Counted from the stretch's first letter, positions 45,673 through 56,172 are shown. The stretch is DNA of 64,000 bases from Gaiellasilicea sp037720595 (GCA_037720595.1 JBBJLW010000006.1:62001-126000), one strand, 5' to 3'. The notes: generated from the sequence alone by a model not told the origin. Program-made: numbers and translations.

Positions 45673-46616
45673 TCCGCCTCGAGGCTGGGATGCCGACTGC
45701 GCGCTTCGTGGAGTTGATCGGGGTGCCGGAGCGCTCGTATAGGCGCTGGCAGCAACGTGAGCGGCAGGGCCGTCCGGTGAAGGGGCCGTGGCCGACGCCG
45801 GCGGCCGACCGGATCGAGCCGACCGCGATCAGCTACGCCGATCGCTATCCGCAGTGGGGCTCGCGCACGATCGCGACCTTGATGCGGATCGACGGTCATC
45901 ACGCGCCCGACTCGACCGTCTAGCGAGCCCTGAAGCGCAGCGGCCGGGTGCTCGAGGTGAACTACCAGGCCGAACGGCGCCAGCACGCCGAAACGAGGCG
46001 GGCGGCGTTCGTGGTGCCGCCCTCGGCGCCGAACCAGGTCTGGCAGCTCGACTTCACCGAGTTCGTGACCCGGATGGGCGGCACCTGGCGGATCGGTGGC
46101 ATCGCCGACTACTGGTCAAAGCTCGAGCTCGGCTACCACGTCGCCACCACCGCCAATCACCGGGACGCGATCGAGACGGTCGAGCTCGCGCTCGCCGAGA
46201 CCGAGCGGCTGCTCGGCCGCTCGTTGCTCGACCTGATCACCGACCGCGGGACCGGCGAGCTGCGACCGGTCGCCCTGGTCACCGACAACGGACCCTGCTT
46301 CAAGTCGGCCCGCTTCGCTGCCTTCGTCGACGCACATCCGGAGCTGATCCACATCCGGACGCAGCGGAACAGCCCCGGCCAGAACGGCGTCCGCGAGCGT
46401 GCGTTCGGCTCCTTGAAGTACGAGCACCTCTACCGCCACGAGATCGACGACGGCCACCAGCTCGGCCTCCACGTCGAGCGCTACCGGCAGCTCTTCAACA
46501 CCGTCCGCCCGCACCAATCGCTCGCCGGCAGACGACCGCTCGACGTCCACCTCGAAGCCTCTCTGACACCCCCGACACCCAAACCAAATGAGCCCGAAAC
46601 CCTGCCAATTTCGTGA
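45669..46616 (+). pseudogene. IS3-like OrfB transposase with in-frame amber stop
   Basis: The frame from GTG 45669 encodes ...DGHHAPDSTV then TAG (45921-45923) and continues, in phase, RALKRSGRVLEVNYQAERRQ to 46616. The rve/DDE core is downstream of the stop: WQLDFTEFVTRMGG (first Asp), LVTDNGPCF (second Asp) and GQNGVRERAFGSLKYE (Glu). The stop separates the N-terminal region from the catalytic core, so the copy is probably inactive unless amber is suppressed or translation re-initiates. The final stop lies inside the right terminal repeat. Confidence 0.75.
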
Positions 46617-46666
46617 AGCAGGACAGCATGACTCGAAGCTCTTGTGCAGGCATACGTCGCCGAGAG

Positions 46667-48096
46667 GAGGATGTCCCGCTCGTCGTGGAACTTCGCGACG
46701 GCGGTCCCAGTGTGACGGTCAGGCGGTGACGAGCGTAGCGGTCTCCTCGGTCGGCGTGTGAGCGGCGTCGGTGTGACGGTGGTGGTCGAGGTCGTGCTCG
46801 ATCGCGAGGGAGAGCTTGGCGAGGTCGCGGTAGCCGATGACGCGCCGGAATTGCCGTTCGGCTTCGGGCAAGCCGGCGGCGGTCCAGCGGAGCACCATCT
46901 CGCCCGACTGCCAGCGCTTGACGTTGCGGCTGCTTCAGGCTGCCGCGGATCCCGAGCCGCTGCAGGGTGTGCGTCTCCTCCATGCCTTCGTGTAGGGAGG
47001 CGGCGGCGCCGGGATGGCTGTGCTCGAGCTCGGCGGCCAGTGTTCGCAGGCGGTCGAGCGCGACCGCCTGCTCGTCGAGGCGCCAGGCGACGCGGAGCCG
47101 CTTTTTGACGGCGGGCCGGTCGCGTTCGGGCAGGTGGTCGCAGACGTTGCGCTCCTTGTGACGGACACAGCGCTGCACCAGCGTCGAGACGCCGAGCACA
47201 TCACGAACGGCCTTGCGGGGCGCTTTCGCGCCGTCGAGGACGCAGAGCGCGCCCTGCTCGACGTCGAGGCCGCGGTCGACCAGATCGGCGAGCAGCGCGG
47301 TGGCGACGGCGGCGTTCTCGCTCGAGCCTTCCCAGAGCCCGAGCGGGATCTTGACCCCGTCGGTCGTGATCCCGAGCGCAACCACGTTGGTGCGACCCTT
47401 CAGGTCGATCCCGTCGAGCATCAACACCGCCAGGTGCACGTCGTCGAGGCGCCGATGCATCAGCGCCTCCAGGTTCTCGCGCGTGCGCGCGACGAACTGG
47501 CGGCTGACCGCCGACTTCGAGGTCGAGCGCGCTCCAGCCTCAACCTGCTCGCCGACCGGCTCCTGGACGCGCCGGTAGCGGCGGGTCGAGACGCCGGCGA
47601 GCATCCGCTCCACCACCGCCTTCGTCAGCGGATCGCGGTCGGCGAAGTGCGCGTAGGTCACGAGCTGCACTTCGCCGCTGCTGTCGGCGCTGCGAACCCG
47701 CAGCCGCTCGACTGGCACGCGTCGGCCGCCGAGCGTCACTTCGCCGGCCTCGTGCCCGTGGCGCACCGCCGTGCGGCCGGGATCATGGCGCCCCTTCGGC
47801 CCGACAACCTCGTCGATCTCTCCTTCCATCAGCTCGGCCAGCACGCCCAGACCGACGCCGACGCTGAGCGCGAGCAGCCCCTCCTTCGCAGCCCCGACAA
47901 GCTCCCCCAGCGCCTCCTGCACGCGTACGGGCAGCACGGAGGCCGACCCGACCCCGGCCGGGGCAAGCGATACGGTTGTTTCCTTCACGGCGGTTCCTCC
48001 TTCGCTCTTTGGACGGATCGCCTCGAACGCTCCCAAAAAGGAGCAGACGAGGCCGGAGGGACCGCCGTCAAGTTCTACGAGCTACGGGACAACCTC
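46667..48096 (-). mobile_element. IS256-family insertion sequence, defective
   Basis: About 1.43 kb. Left end near 46667 (GAGGATGTCCCG ... GACGGCGGTCCC) and right end near 48058-48096, whose reverse reads GAGGTTGTCCCG ... GACGGCGGTCCC, are imperfect inverted repeats. It begins about 40 nt after the IS3-like element. Exact ends are approximate. Confidence 0.7.
46719..47988 (-). pseudogene. IS256 (mutator-type) transposase with internal deletion
   Basis: From GTG 47988 (AAGGAGGAA site) the frame encodes a mutator-family transposase: VYRRVQEP-type N-terminal half, LAVLMLDGIDLKGRTNVVALGITTDG (first Asp), LLADLVDRGLD and CVLDGAKAPRKAV (second Asp). Around 46930 the frame changes: GSLKQ is followed in a different frame by RNVKRWQSGEMVLRWTAAGL and LVTA at the end. 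The usual segment between (around STNPCESM, carrying the catalytic Glu) is missing, so a deletion with frame change inactivated it. Confidence 0.75.
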
Positions 48097-48159
48097 GTAC
48101 TTCCTCGGTCTCGACATAACTACGGAGAATCTCCTCTCCCCAGGACAGCATCCTGGCTC

Positions 48160-48545
48160 AGAAGTCTCCGTCAAACCCGGCCCGGCTCATAAACCAAAAC
48201 CACCTCTGTTACATAGGCGGTTGATAACACTCCCAATTTCCGTGATAAGTGTTGTTGGACCTAACCGTGCAACTTGCAAACCACTCAGATTTTGTTGTGT
48301 AAAGTGCTTTCTGAGATCTATTAAACCCTGGCCAGTCGTCCATATTGTACAATTGTTACCTTGTTCAGCCGAGCAGACCAGCCAGCTCAGTTGCGGCGGC
48401 ATCTCAGCTACAAGGGAGACCGAGGCATTCGCCACCAAGCGCAGACCTCGAGAGGCTAGCTCGAGCGTCACCCAGTTTGCAGTGGATCTCGACAAGGCAA
48501 CTGGTGGCAATCGAGTGCTGCGCGTAATCAATCAGAAACGCCTTA
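48160..48545. other. Intergenic, AT-richer stretch between IS elements
   Basis: About 385 nt of visibly lower GC than the rest. No convincing gene. It is probably flanking target DNA between the IS256 and IS5 insertions. Confidence 0.4.
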
Positions 48546-49453
48546 GAACTCGAATCAAAATGAGTTGTCCAGTCGTCGGTAACAGACGAGGCAGCAGCCG
48601 ATGGCGAGGAAGGCGCGGTGGATCTCGCGGCGGCGGTCGTAGCGGACGAGTAGCCGTTTGTAGTGGTGGAGCCAGGCGAAGGTGCGTTCGACGACCCAGC
48701 GGACACTGCCGAGCCCGGAGCCGTGCTCGGTCTGGCGGCGAGCGATCACCGGTGTAATCCCTCGCTCGCGGACGAGGCGGCGGTGCTTGTCGTGGTCGTA
48801 GCCGCGGTCAGCGACGCCCCGATCGGCGCGTCGGCGAGGTCGCCCGACGGCGCCGCGCACGGGCGGCACCGCGTCGAGCAGCGGGATCAGTTGGGTGACG
48901 TCGTTGCGGTTGCCACCGGTGACCGAGAAGGCGAGCGGGATCCCCGTGGCGTCGACGAGGAGATGGTGCTTGGAGCCGTTCCTGCCTCTATCAACCGGGC
49001 TCGGGCCCGTTTCGGAGCCCCCTTTTTCGCCTGGATGTGGCTGCCGTCGACCACGGCTCGCGACCATTCGATCTCGCCGGCCTGCTGCAACCTCGCCAGC
49101 AGCAACTCGTGCAGCTTGTCCCAAACACCGCCGGCTTGCCACTCGTCGAGGCGACGCCGGCAGGTCGCTCCCGAGCCGAAGCCCAGCTCGAGCGGCAAAT
49201 GCCGCCACGCGATCCCCGTGTAGAGCACAAACAGGATCCCGCTCAGCGCCTCGCGGTCGCCGAGCCGCTTACGGCCCGGATACCGAAACCGCCGCGTCCT
49301 GGTCGGCAGAAGCGGCTCGATCAGCCCCCACACAACCCATCCGGCACATCCCACGGCCTGCTCGTAGCCATCGACATCCCCCTTCAGCTTGAAGACAGAT
49401 GCCGACGACTTCCTCAGCCGCAGCCCCGGGTCCCTTCATTTTGATTCGAGTTC
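48546..49453 (-). mobile_element. IS5-family (IS1031-type) insertion sequence with TTA target duplication
   Basis: 908 bp with near-perfect inverted repeats; AGAACTCGAATCAAAATGA reads in from 48545 and, reversed, from 49454. TTA is present just outside both ends (48543-48545 and 49454-49456), matching the TNA target of the IS1031 group. It carries a two-frame transposase. Confidence 0.8.
48555..49354 (-). CDS. IS5-family transposase in two overlapping frames (frameshift-expressed)
   Basis: Frame one (from GTG 49354) gives LIEPLLPTRTRRFRYPGRKR, ALSGILFVLYTGIAWRHLP, WSRAVVDGSHIQAKKG, including the first catalytic Asp. At AAAAAGGGGG on the coding strand (49018-49027) the protein continues in frame two: GPSPVDRGRNGSKHHLLVD ... 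GVADRGYDHDK ... SVRWVVERTFAWLHHYKRLL with the second Asp and the Glu. A poly-A/poly-G slip is common in this IS group, so the copy may be functional. Confidence 0.7.
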
Positions 49454-49481
49454 TTATCGAGATCTGAACTAGGGAAGATCC

Positions 49482-49739
49482 TCAGTGCGTCCCCCGCCCA
49501 TGAAGCCCGTCTTGACTACAACGGGCTTCCCCTGCCTCCGCCACGCCGACGGACAATGTTCCGAAGCTTACGCTTCCTCGCGTTGGATCCTGAGTTGGAA
49601 TAGGCTCCCCTTCGAGCCTGAAAGCAAAGCACGGCTCAGGCACAACTAGGAGCGGATCTGTAGGGCACTCGATTGGCCCCTTATTGATTTCGAGATCGAA
49701 CAGTATCGAGAGCAAAAGATGCATGTGCTTAAATTTCAC
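49482..49739 (-). CDS. Small hypothetical protein, doubtful
   Basis: 85 residues from GTG 49739, overlapping the lipoprotein-like gene end by 11 nt. It begins with a hydrophobic stretch (MKFKHMHLLLSILF) and is acidic and Pro-rich later. Composition is plausible but there is no ribosome site or family. Confidence 0.3.
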   Translation of the reverse strand: MKFKHMHLLLSILFDLEINKGPIECPTDPLLVVPEPCFAFRLEGEPIPTQDPTRGSVSFGTLSVGVAEAGEARCSQDGLHGRGTH

Positions 49740-50037
49740 TTTCGCGACCCGGCGACAGATCGAGAGCCTTGTTGCGGTTGTGTTCCTCGACGGTTGCTAG
49801 TGCATATTGTCGCGCGACCTCAGCTCGATCAGCAGTACTAGAAGGTTTGTCGGAGCCGCACGCAACAACTAGCAACCCAATCCCGGCAACCAGTATTAGA
49901 CCTTTAGTTTCGCGAGGACCATCAGCCGCTCCGGGCCCCTGTAGCACGTCGCAAACGAGAGCCGAGATCATTACTGTAAGCCCGGAAGGAGGCACGGCTC
50001 TGCCAATCTGAAAGTCACCCAAATCGAAGATTCGCAC
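49729..50037 (-). CDS. Small lipoprotein-like protein
   Basis: Up to 102 residues. GLILVAGIGLLVVACGSDKPSS is a convincing signal plus lipobox (VVAC), but it lies about 40 residues in, so the true start is probably internal and not obvious. The mature tail is short, about 45 residues (ARQYALATVEEHNRNKALDL). Function unknown. Confidence 0.4.
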   Translation of the reverse strand: MRIFDLGDFQIGRAVPPSGLTVMISALVCDVLQGPGAADGPRETKGLILVAGIGLLVVACGSDKPSSTADRAEVARQYALATVEEHNRNKALDLSPGRESEI

Positions 50038-50946
50038 TCTGAGCTCCCAAGCATCGACCGCTAGCGCCTGAGTGTTGGCGCGCTTCGTAGCGCCTTCGTA
50101 CAGCGAGTTGTTTCCTGGCCGGCAACGCTCAGGCGACTTTCCAGTGATATGGACTGTCGAATATTAACGAGCGGTGATATAGACGGTTATTTGGCCCGAA
50201 CGACCGCCTGGCGCCTGGAAGAACTGATGATTCGGACAAAACCGATCGAAGATCTTCTCGACGCTTTAGACCAGCGAAGACGCCTATTGTTTGGCGAACG
50301 ATGTTCGGATCAACAATGCCTCCAGTGACCGGTACATCAATTGAAGGCCGGCTTGCTCTCTGGAAATGGCTGTGTCTCGGACGAGATAGGACGCAACCTT
50401 GGCTCTAGCCTTCGCGACTGCCTTATCGGTTTCCGTTGATGCCTCAGCCGTGGTCATGAAAGGAAATGTTCTTCTCGCACACGTGCTCGAAGCTACCAGG
50501 AGCATTCGACGACCCGACAATCGGGCATCAGAAGATTGATTCGATCAGCTCCTTGATCGTCTGGAGCTGATCCCGCCGTTGAGATCGTCCTCTGCAGCAC
50601 GGAGTTTCTCCGCCATCTTCGGGTGACCCCGCGTTCGTCGGCGACGGCATCTACGTCGGCGGCAGCGACGCGCGGGGCCCGGAGTGCGGCACCGCGACCA
50701 CGCTCCCGCCGATGCGCCGGCTACGACCTTTGAGGCAGCGTCCACGCATGGGCAGGTCCGTGCGACCCCAGGACGTCTGCCACAGCGCACTGCCTTCGAT
50801 CGCCTGACGCAGCTCGGGAAGGAGCGGTGCGTGGTAAGGGCACGGGCGGCTGCGAGCACTGCGGGAATAGTCAGCAGCGGTTGCTTCTCGTCGCTGGTGA
50901 ATGTCGATTGACACAACTAGTCAACGTCGGCCAAGATCGTTGCGTC
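50038..50946. other. Gene-poor stretch
   Basis: About 900 nt. The only candidate is a 57-residue minus-strand frame (50284-50457, TTAEASTETDKAVAKARAKV) without a ribosome site. I see no RNA or repeat that I can defend. Confidence 0.35.
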
Positions 50947-53900
50947 GTGAGTCCACCTGACGCTCCTCCCGGGACGCCCGCAGGAACGCCATGGCTACAA
51001 ACATGGCAACCGATCGTCGTCTGCCTTGTCGGCCTCGTGTTCGCGGGCGCGGCGATGGCGCAGATGAACGAACTCCATGAGAGCATGCACGTCTCGGGTC
51101 GGGCCGCCGGGACCCTCGGCGACCTCAACTCCCCGCTCCGGCTCGAGCCCGACCAGGAGCGGGCGACCGGTCTCGTGGAGGTCTGGCGCGAGTACGAGTC
51201 CACCTCGCGCGAGCGCGACGGCACTGCGGCGCTGACGGCGAGCCCGCGCGAGGTCGGGAAGTGGTTCGTCCTGCTCGACTCCCTCCCGTTCGTCTTCTTC
51301 TACACGGCGGGCCTCGCGCTCTTCCTCGGCCGGGCGCGCAAGCGTTTCGACCGGTGGCTCGACCCGGCCGATCCGGACGACGCCGTCCGAATGGAGGCGA
51401 GGGCGGAAGACATCACGGGCTTGAACTACAGGAAGACGCTTTCGGCCTACCGCAAGATCGCGTACGTCGGGATCGTTGCGGTCGTGCTCGCGGCCATCTT
51501 CGACGAGCTCGAAAACTTGACCTACTGGCGCATCCTCGTAGTTGCATTCCCCGGCGAAGGCCGCGAGGTCGACGCCGACGCGCTCGCCGGGCGCATCGGG
51601 GAGCTGTGGGCGTTCAGCGGGCTCAAGTGGCTGTTCGCTGCCGCGGCAATTCTCACTGCGCTGGCGGTCGGCTGGGTCCTGGTCACGGAGTGGTGGTCGA
51701 GGAAGCAGGCCGGCAAGACCAGGCAGGCGCTGGACCTCGTCGCGCTGCACGTGGGTCTCGTCGTCGCCTTCGGCCTGGGCCTCGTCGGCCACGAGCAGCT
51801 CCAGGACTTGATCCATAGTTGGACCCCCGTAACGCTCGCGGCGACGTCGGTGCTCGTTCTCGCGTTTGCGCTCCTCGTCTGGTTCGTAACGCGGAGGCTC
51901 ATCGCCGTCGGCACGTGGCTCCCTAACCTGACCAGGCGCCAGCGGCTGCTGGTCAAGGGACTTGTGCTTGGGATCGTGGTTGTGGCGGCCACGATTCAGG
52001 CCTGCCTCCACTGGATCATGGGCGACTCGGAGCACCGCCCGGGCTGGGGCCTCCTCATACCGGCTGTAGTCCTCGGTTTCCTCGCGATCCTCGGCGCCCT
52101 GCTCCCGCCGCTCCGCACGGAGGAGGGAGCCTGGATCGCTCCCGGGGCCCGCGGCCGGTCCGTGTCGCTGAAGCCGAGCGAGGAACCTATCTCCCGCCTG
52201 CTCGCCGCGGCGGTGCTCGTGCTATTCGGCTTCGGCCTGGTGAGCGCGTCGTTCGGGTACGCGGTTTTCCTTCAGGACTGGACGAGCTGGGCTCTCGCAC
52301 CCGCCGTCGGCGCCCTCACCGGGCTCGCGCTCTCCCGCGGGCGCCCGGCGCCTGGAGCAAACCCGAGGTTCCGGAACCTCGTCGCGGCTGAGCCGCTGGC
52401 CTGGGCGGCGCTGGGGATGGCCGTGGGTACGACGGTCGCCATCCACGACGCCGGCGAGATCGCGCCGTCGGTCCTGGTCGTCTTCGGCTTGCTTCTCGCA
52501 CCGGTAGGCCTCCGCCTCTACGCGGCCCTCGCGGTGGCCAGACCTCCGGCGCGGAGGTTGCGGCGTGACCTGATCGTCGCCGTGGGCGTTGCGCTCGCCG
52601 TCTTCTGGGGCTGGGTCGTCGCCGATCCGTGGGGAGCCGCGGACGTGGTGGGCGGCATTGGCATCCTCGTCGCCTTCCTCAGCGCGGTCGCCGCGCTCGG
52701 CACGATGCTGATCTGGCTCAACGGCGGTCTGCCCGTCCCGCGCGCGCTCGCCGCCCTCCAGCTCGCGCGCTTTCCGCTGGTCTCGTTCCTCGTCGTCTGG
52801 TTCGTCGCCGCCTCGTGGCTCGATCGGGGCGGCTATCACGACGTGCGGGTGCAGGACGATGCCGAGCAGGCCGCCGCGGGCGTCACGCCGGAGGATGCGT
52901 TCGGCTGCTGGCTCCGGCGCAACGGCCTGCCACCTGACCTGCTGAGGACCGGAGGCTGCGCGGTCGGAGAGGTGGCGGACGCGGGCCTTGGCGCGACGCC
53001 GCTCGTCTTCGTCGCCACCACCGGTGGGGGGATCAGGGCCGCGTATTGGACAGACCTGGCCCTCGACTGTGCACTGGAGCACGAGTACGATGACGCGGAC
53101 TTCGAGACAGACAAACCGTGTGCGCACGCCACACGGACCCCGACGTTCAACAGGAGCCGGACGGTCTTCGCTGCGAGCGGGGTGTCGGGCGGGAGTGTCG
53201 GGCTCGCGGCGTACGCGGCCTACCTGGCCCAGAAGGCGACGGAGCGAGACGGCGCGTGGATCCAGGATCGCATCTCCGTCGACGGCCTCTCACCCTCCGC
53301 CGCGTGGTGGCTCTTCGTCGAGGGGCCGCGCGCGTTTCTCCGCTACGAGGGGCCGACGGATCGCGCCGAGGTGCTCGAGCGCGCGTGGGACGACGAATGG
53401 GAAGGCGGAGAACTCGGGCTAGGCCTCTTTGACCTCTGGCGCTCGCACGCCGAGGTCCCCCTGCTCCTCCTGAACGGAACGAGCGTCGACGACGGGTGCC
53501 GATTCAACGCGTCCGTTCTCGACGCAAACATCGCGCTCGCGGACGGGGAAGCGCAGCCGAACTGCCGCTCAATCGCGCCCTTCGACGAACCTCTGACGCC
53601 CGCGCGGCCCGCCGCCGGAGAGCAAACGCGGATCGACGCGAGATCGGCGCTCCCCGCGGCGCGCGATCTCGCCGACTTCCTGTCGGGCACCGACTGCGAG
53701 AAGAATTACGACGTCGGGCTCTCCACCGCCGGATTCCTGTCCGCCCGCTTCCCGTTCGTGAACCCGTCGGGAAGGATCGAGCAGCTCTGCCCACGCGACA
53801 CAGATCGCGCCGCGGTCGCCTACGTCGTTGACGGCGGCTACCTCGACACCTCCGCGGCGTCACCCGTGATCGAGCTAATGGTACGACTCGAGCCGTTGAT

Positions 53901-54303
53901 CGACAAGTGGAACGTTGCACACAGCACGGAAGGCCGATGCATCGTTCCGGTCATGATCCAGATCGACAACGGCTTCGAGGACGCCGGCCGGCCGAGGCCG
54001 GCGCGTCGTCCCGGCGAGCTTACGCTGCCGCTCACAACTGTGCTCGAATCCCGCCTCGGCCGCGCTGCCGAGGCGCGCGCCGGCGCAGCGCTCCTCTTCA
54101 ACCAGCCGTTCGGACCCGCGAGCCAGCCCGACCGGTACGCGCACTTCGTGAACGAGGCGCACCCGGGGCCTGCGGCGCCGTTCGGATGGACGCAATCGCA
54201 GGCTGCGGAGGACGAGCTCGTCTCGCAGCTCGGGCGGCGAAAGAACCGTCAGGCCCTCGACGAAGTGGACGACTGGTTCACACGCGCGCTCGCCTGCGCG
54301 TGA
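50947..54303 (+). CDS. Polytopic membrane protein with C-terminal patatin-like phospholipase domain
   Basis: About 1,118 residues from GTG 50947; the frame is open upstream to 50827 and the start is uncertain. The N-terminal 640 residues hold about 12-13 membrane segments (for example WLQTWQPIVVCLVGLVFAGA). The C-terminal domain has all patatin signatures: TTGGGIRAA (oxyanion loop, about residue 692), AASGVSGGSVG (GxSxG nucleophile, about 745) and VDGGYLD (catalytic Asp, about 961), giving a Ser-Asp dyad for acyl-lipid hydrolysis. It resembles soil-bacterial polytopic patatins; a link to defence (CapV-type lipases) is only an analogy. Confidence 0.85.
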   Translation: MSPPDAPPGTPAGTPWLQTWQPIVVCLVGLVFAGAAMAQMNELHESMHVSGRAAGTLGDLNSPLRLEPDQERATGLVEVWREYESTSRERDGTAALTASPREVGKWFVLLDSLPFVFFYTAGLALFLGRARKRFDRWLDPADPDDAVRMEARAEDITGLNYRKTLSAYRKIAYVGIVAVVLAAIFDELENLTYWRILVVAFPGEGREVDADALAGRIGELWAFSGLKWLFAAAAILTALAVGWVLVTEWWSRKQAGKTRQALDLVALHVGLVVAFGLGLVGHEQLQDLIHSWTPVTLAATSVLVLAFALLVWFVTRRLIAVGTWLPNLTRRQRLLVKGLVLGIVVVAATIQACLHWIMGDSEHRPGWGLLIPAVVLGFLAILGALLPPLRTEEGAWIAPGARGRSVSLKPSEEPISRLLAAAVLVLFGFGLVSASFGYAVFLQDWTSWALAPAVGALTGLALSRGRPAPGANPRFRNLVAAEPLAWAALGMAVGTTVAIHDAGEIAPSVLVVFGLLLAPVGLRLYAALAVARPPARRLRRDLIVAVGVALAVFWGWVVADPWGAADVVGGIGILVAFLSAVAALGTMLIWLNGGLPVPRALAALQLARFPLVSFLVVWFVAASWLDRGGYHDVRVQDDAEQAAAGVTPEDAFGCWLRRNGLPPDLLRTGGCAVGEVADAGLGATPLVFVATTGGGIRAAYWTDLALDCALEHEYDDADFETDKPCAHATRTPTFNRSRTVFAASGVSGGSVGLAAYAAYLAQKATERDGAWIQDRISVDGLSPSAAWWLFVEGPRAFLRYEGPTDRAEVLERAWDDEWEGGELGLGLFDLWRSHAEVPLLLLNGTSVDDGCRFNASVLDANIALADGEAQPNCRSIAPFDEPLTPARPAAGEQTRIDARSALPAARDLADFLSGTDCEKNYDVGLSTAGFLSARFPFVNPSGRIEQLCPRDTDRAAVAYVVDGGYLDTSAASPVIELMVRLEPLIDKWNVAHSTEGRCIVPVMIQIDNGFEDAGRPRPARRPGELTLPLTTVLESRLGRAAEARAGAALLFNQPFGPASQPDRYAHFVNEAHPGPAAPFGWTQSQAAEDELVSQLGRRKNRQALDEVDDWFTRALACA

Positions 54304-54850
54304 CCCCCGCAGTGCCAGCGCCCTCCGCCACACGGTGCTCTAACAAACCGAACGAAGTCGGCGCGAACGTGCCGGAGGCCGCCCATCGGGGGCGGAAGAA
54401 GAAACGGTAGGCGGGGCGAGCTGCGCCGCGGCCGACTGCCGGACGTCGGCAGCGCGCCGAAACCGGCCTCGAGAAGGTCGCGCATCATCTCGTGCGCGCG
54501 GCGGCGGTCATGGTCGCCGAGGGTCCTTCTCGGGCAGCAGAAGGGCAACAAACGCTCGAAATCGAGACTACCGCAATCGTGCAGAACCAGGTGTCAGAGA
54601 CGATCACCTGCGACAACTGCCACAAGCCATCGAGCTGGGTCGGCGCTCACTCGCGCTCGAAGACGCCCTACCCGACGATGTGCGTGAGCAGGCTCGGGCC
54701 GACGGGGTCTTCGACAAGGCTGCCGCCGACGCGGTCAAGGAGACGGTCCCGCTGTCAGGCGCCTCGACACCCTCGGTGGGCGATCTATCCGAGGCAGTCG
54801 CGCAGCTGCGGGCGCTCGTCGCGGAGCTTCGTTCCCAGGCAGACGCGTAG
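54304..54850 (+). pseudogene. Possible frameshifted small Cys-containing protein
   Basis: The frame near 54570-54660 reads QNQVSETITCDNCHKPSSWV with a CxxC pair. Shortly after, another frame carries strongly coding-like sequence (LALEDALPDDVREQARADGV ... EAVAQLRALVAELRSQADA) to a TAG at 54848. The second frame has no start codon of its own. I read this as one gene with a frameshift near 54650; 54304-54490 holds nothing clear. Confidence 0.3.
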
Positions 54851-55247
54851 CCGCTTGCGCCCGCCCATTGTTCAAGCCTATCCCGGCCACGCGGCGGGGC
54901 GATCGACAGGCGCTGCGGACTGCAGCGTCAGCCGCCGCGCGTGGGCGCTCGACAGCCTCAGCTTCCGCGCTCGCCGCTGGGAGGTTGCCCGGCACTGTCG
55001 CTGGAGGCTGGAGGGGGCTGTGTTGCCACGCCTGGGCGCGGAAAGGCAGGCGCTGCGGACGCTGCTGACGACGCCACGGACGGCCTCGGCCGTGCGGCAG
55101 CCCTCAACGCGTTCCGCCGCTGATCGTCAGCGCCCCATCGGGGCTACGCGAGCGTCTCAAGAGACTAAGCGTGCGAGGCCACCCTCCTCACACGGGCGCC
55201 CGCGTCCCGCGACTCGGAAAGCGCCGCTCAGTCGATCGCGCTGAGGG
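54851..55247. other. Intergenic stretch without a recognised gene
   Basis: About 400 nt; no frame, RNA or repeat that I can defend. Confidence 0.4.
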
Positions 55248-55406
55248 CTACGTGTCCCGCTTGGGCTTTTTCAGAGTCTTGATCCCCGGCTTCGTCGGAT
55301 TCACCACCGGCGGCGTCGCAGGCGACGGGTTCACGGACTCGCGGCCAGGTGGAGGCTCGCTCCTGGGCCCGGGTTTTGTCGGATTGGGAACCGGCCGCTC
55401 ATTCAA
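55248..55406 (-). CDS. Proline-rich 52-residue protein
   Basis: Starts at TTG 55406, overlapping the previous gene's stop (TTGA), with GGAGGTGA seven nt upstream. It contains NPTKPG twice (in VPNPTKPG and VVNPTKPGIK) and ends in a Lys-rich tail (LKKPKRDT). Probably disordered. The coupling to the membrane protein upstream suggests a partner role. Confidence 0.5.
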   Translation of the reverse strand: MNERPVPNPTKPGPRSEPPPGRESVNPSPATPPVVNPTKPGIKTLKKPKRDT

Positions 55407-55912
55407 AACGGATTCACCTCCGCTAAGTCGAGAATCCAGGCGATAGTCTCGATCCCGAGCAGGAGACAACCTGCTTGGAAGCACCAGAATAGGTTCTGGA
55501 GTCGAGGCGCGTTCGCGTCGTAGTTCTCCTCGTGAAAGATCGCGAGGTGACCCTTTGCCTCCGCTTCGGAAACGTCCCACTGCGTGATCGTGCTTGCGCT
55601 CAAGTTGAATCGCCAGTCTCTGTACGGCCAGAGGATCGCCATCGTCGCCACCACCACGCCCAGAAACGCCGCAATCGCAATCCATCCCAGCGCTCCGATG
55701 TCCGCGCGGATGACCAAAGCTTCCTTGATCGTCGGCTTGGCGAGAACCTGCCCGCCGAGAAACGAGGTGACAAGGGAGGCAACCGCTAGGAGCGTTCCGG
55801 CACGCGCCCTGAGACCGTCGAGCGTCTTCGCTTGGTCATCGAGAGCTCTCTTCGCCTCGTCGTATGCGATTAGAGCACTTTGAGACACGCGCGGAGTCTG
55901 GCGCAGCGTCAC
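55403..55912 (-). CDS. Small membrane protein with two to three helices
   Basis: 169 residues, GTG start. N-terminal coiled-coil segment (IAYDEAKRALDDQAKTLDGLRA), then membrane helices (LLAVASLVTSFLGG, IGALGWIAIAAFLGVVVATMAIL and FQAGCLLLGIETIAWIL). The layout, a cytoplasmic coiled coil before two TM helices, resembles small bacterial membrane proteins sometimes found beside conflict systems. No family is certain. Confidence 0.6.
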   Translation of the reverse strand: MTLRQTPRVSQSALIAYDEAKRALDDQAKTLDGLRARAGTLLAVASLVTSFLGGQVLAKPTIKEALVIRADIGALGWIAIAAFLGVVVATMAILWPYRDWRFNLSASTITQWDVSEAEAKGHLAIFHEENYDANAPRLQNLFWCFQAGCLLLGIETIAWILDLAEVNPF

Positions 55913-56172
55913 ATAGAACTCAAGTCGACCGACGCCGCATGGCCCGCCTGGACTCGAACGCCCCTGCTAAGGGGCAACTTCTTGGCCGCTATGGTTGCAC
56001 CGGTGAGGGCAGGCCATGCGGTTACGTGGTCGCGTCCGGCACGCTTGGCGGCGTATGGACGAGCTCGGAATTCAGAGATCGCAACCTCGGCCTCAGCCGC
56101 GGTTCCCGTTGACGGACGGTCTCGAGCGCCCGCTCGCGCATCGCGTGACGTCGCGCCCCGCGCGAGGCAGCA

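Larger units (their letters stand above)
45288..46625 (+). mobile_element. IS3-like insertion sequence
   Basis: 1,338 bp bounded by near-perfect inverted repeats: TGTCCTGCTTCACGAAAT at the left (45288) and, reversed, the same 18 nt at the right end (46625). Two overlapping frames in between. I see no clear target duplication, which suggests rearrangement after insertion. Confidence 0.8.

Noticed and set aside
55925..56025. tRNA-like words (GGACTCGAAC, CTGCTAAGGGG) suggesting a tRNA or attachment site
   Set aside because: T-arm and acceptor stems do not pair on either strand; no cloverleaf can be drawn.
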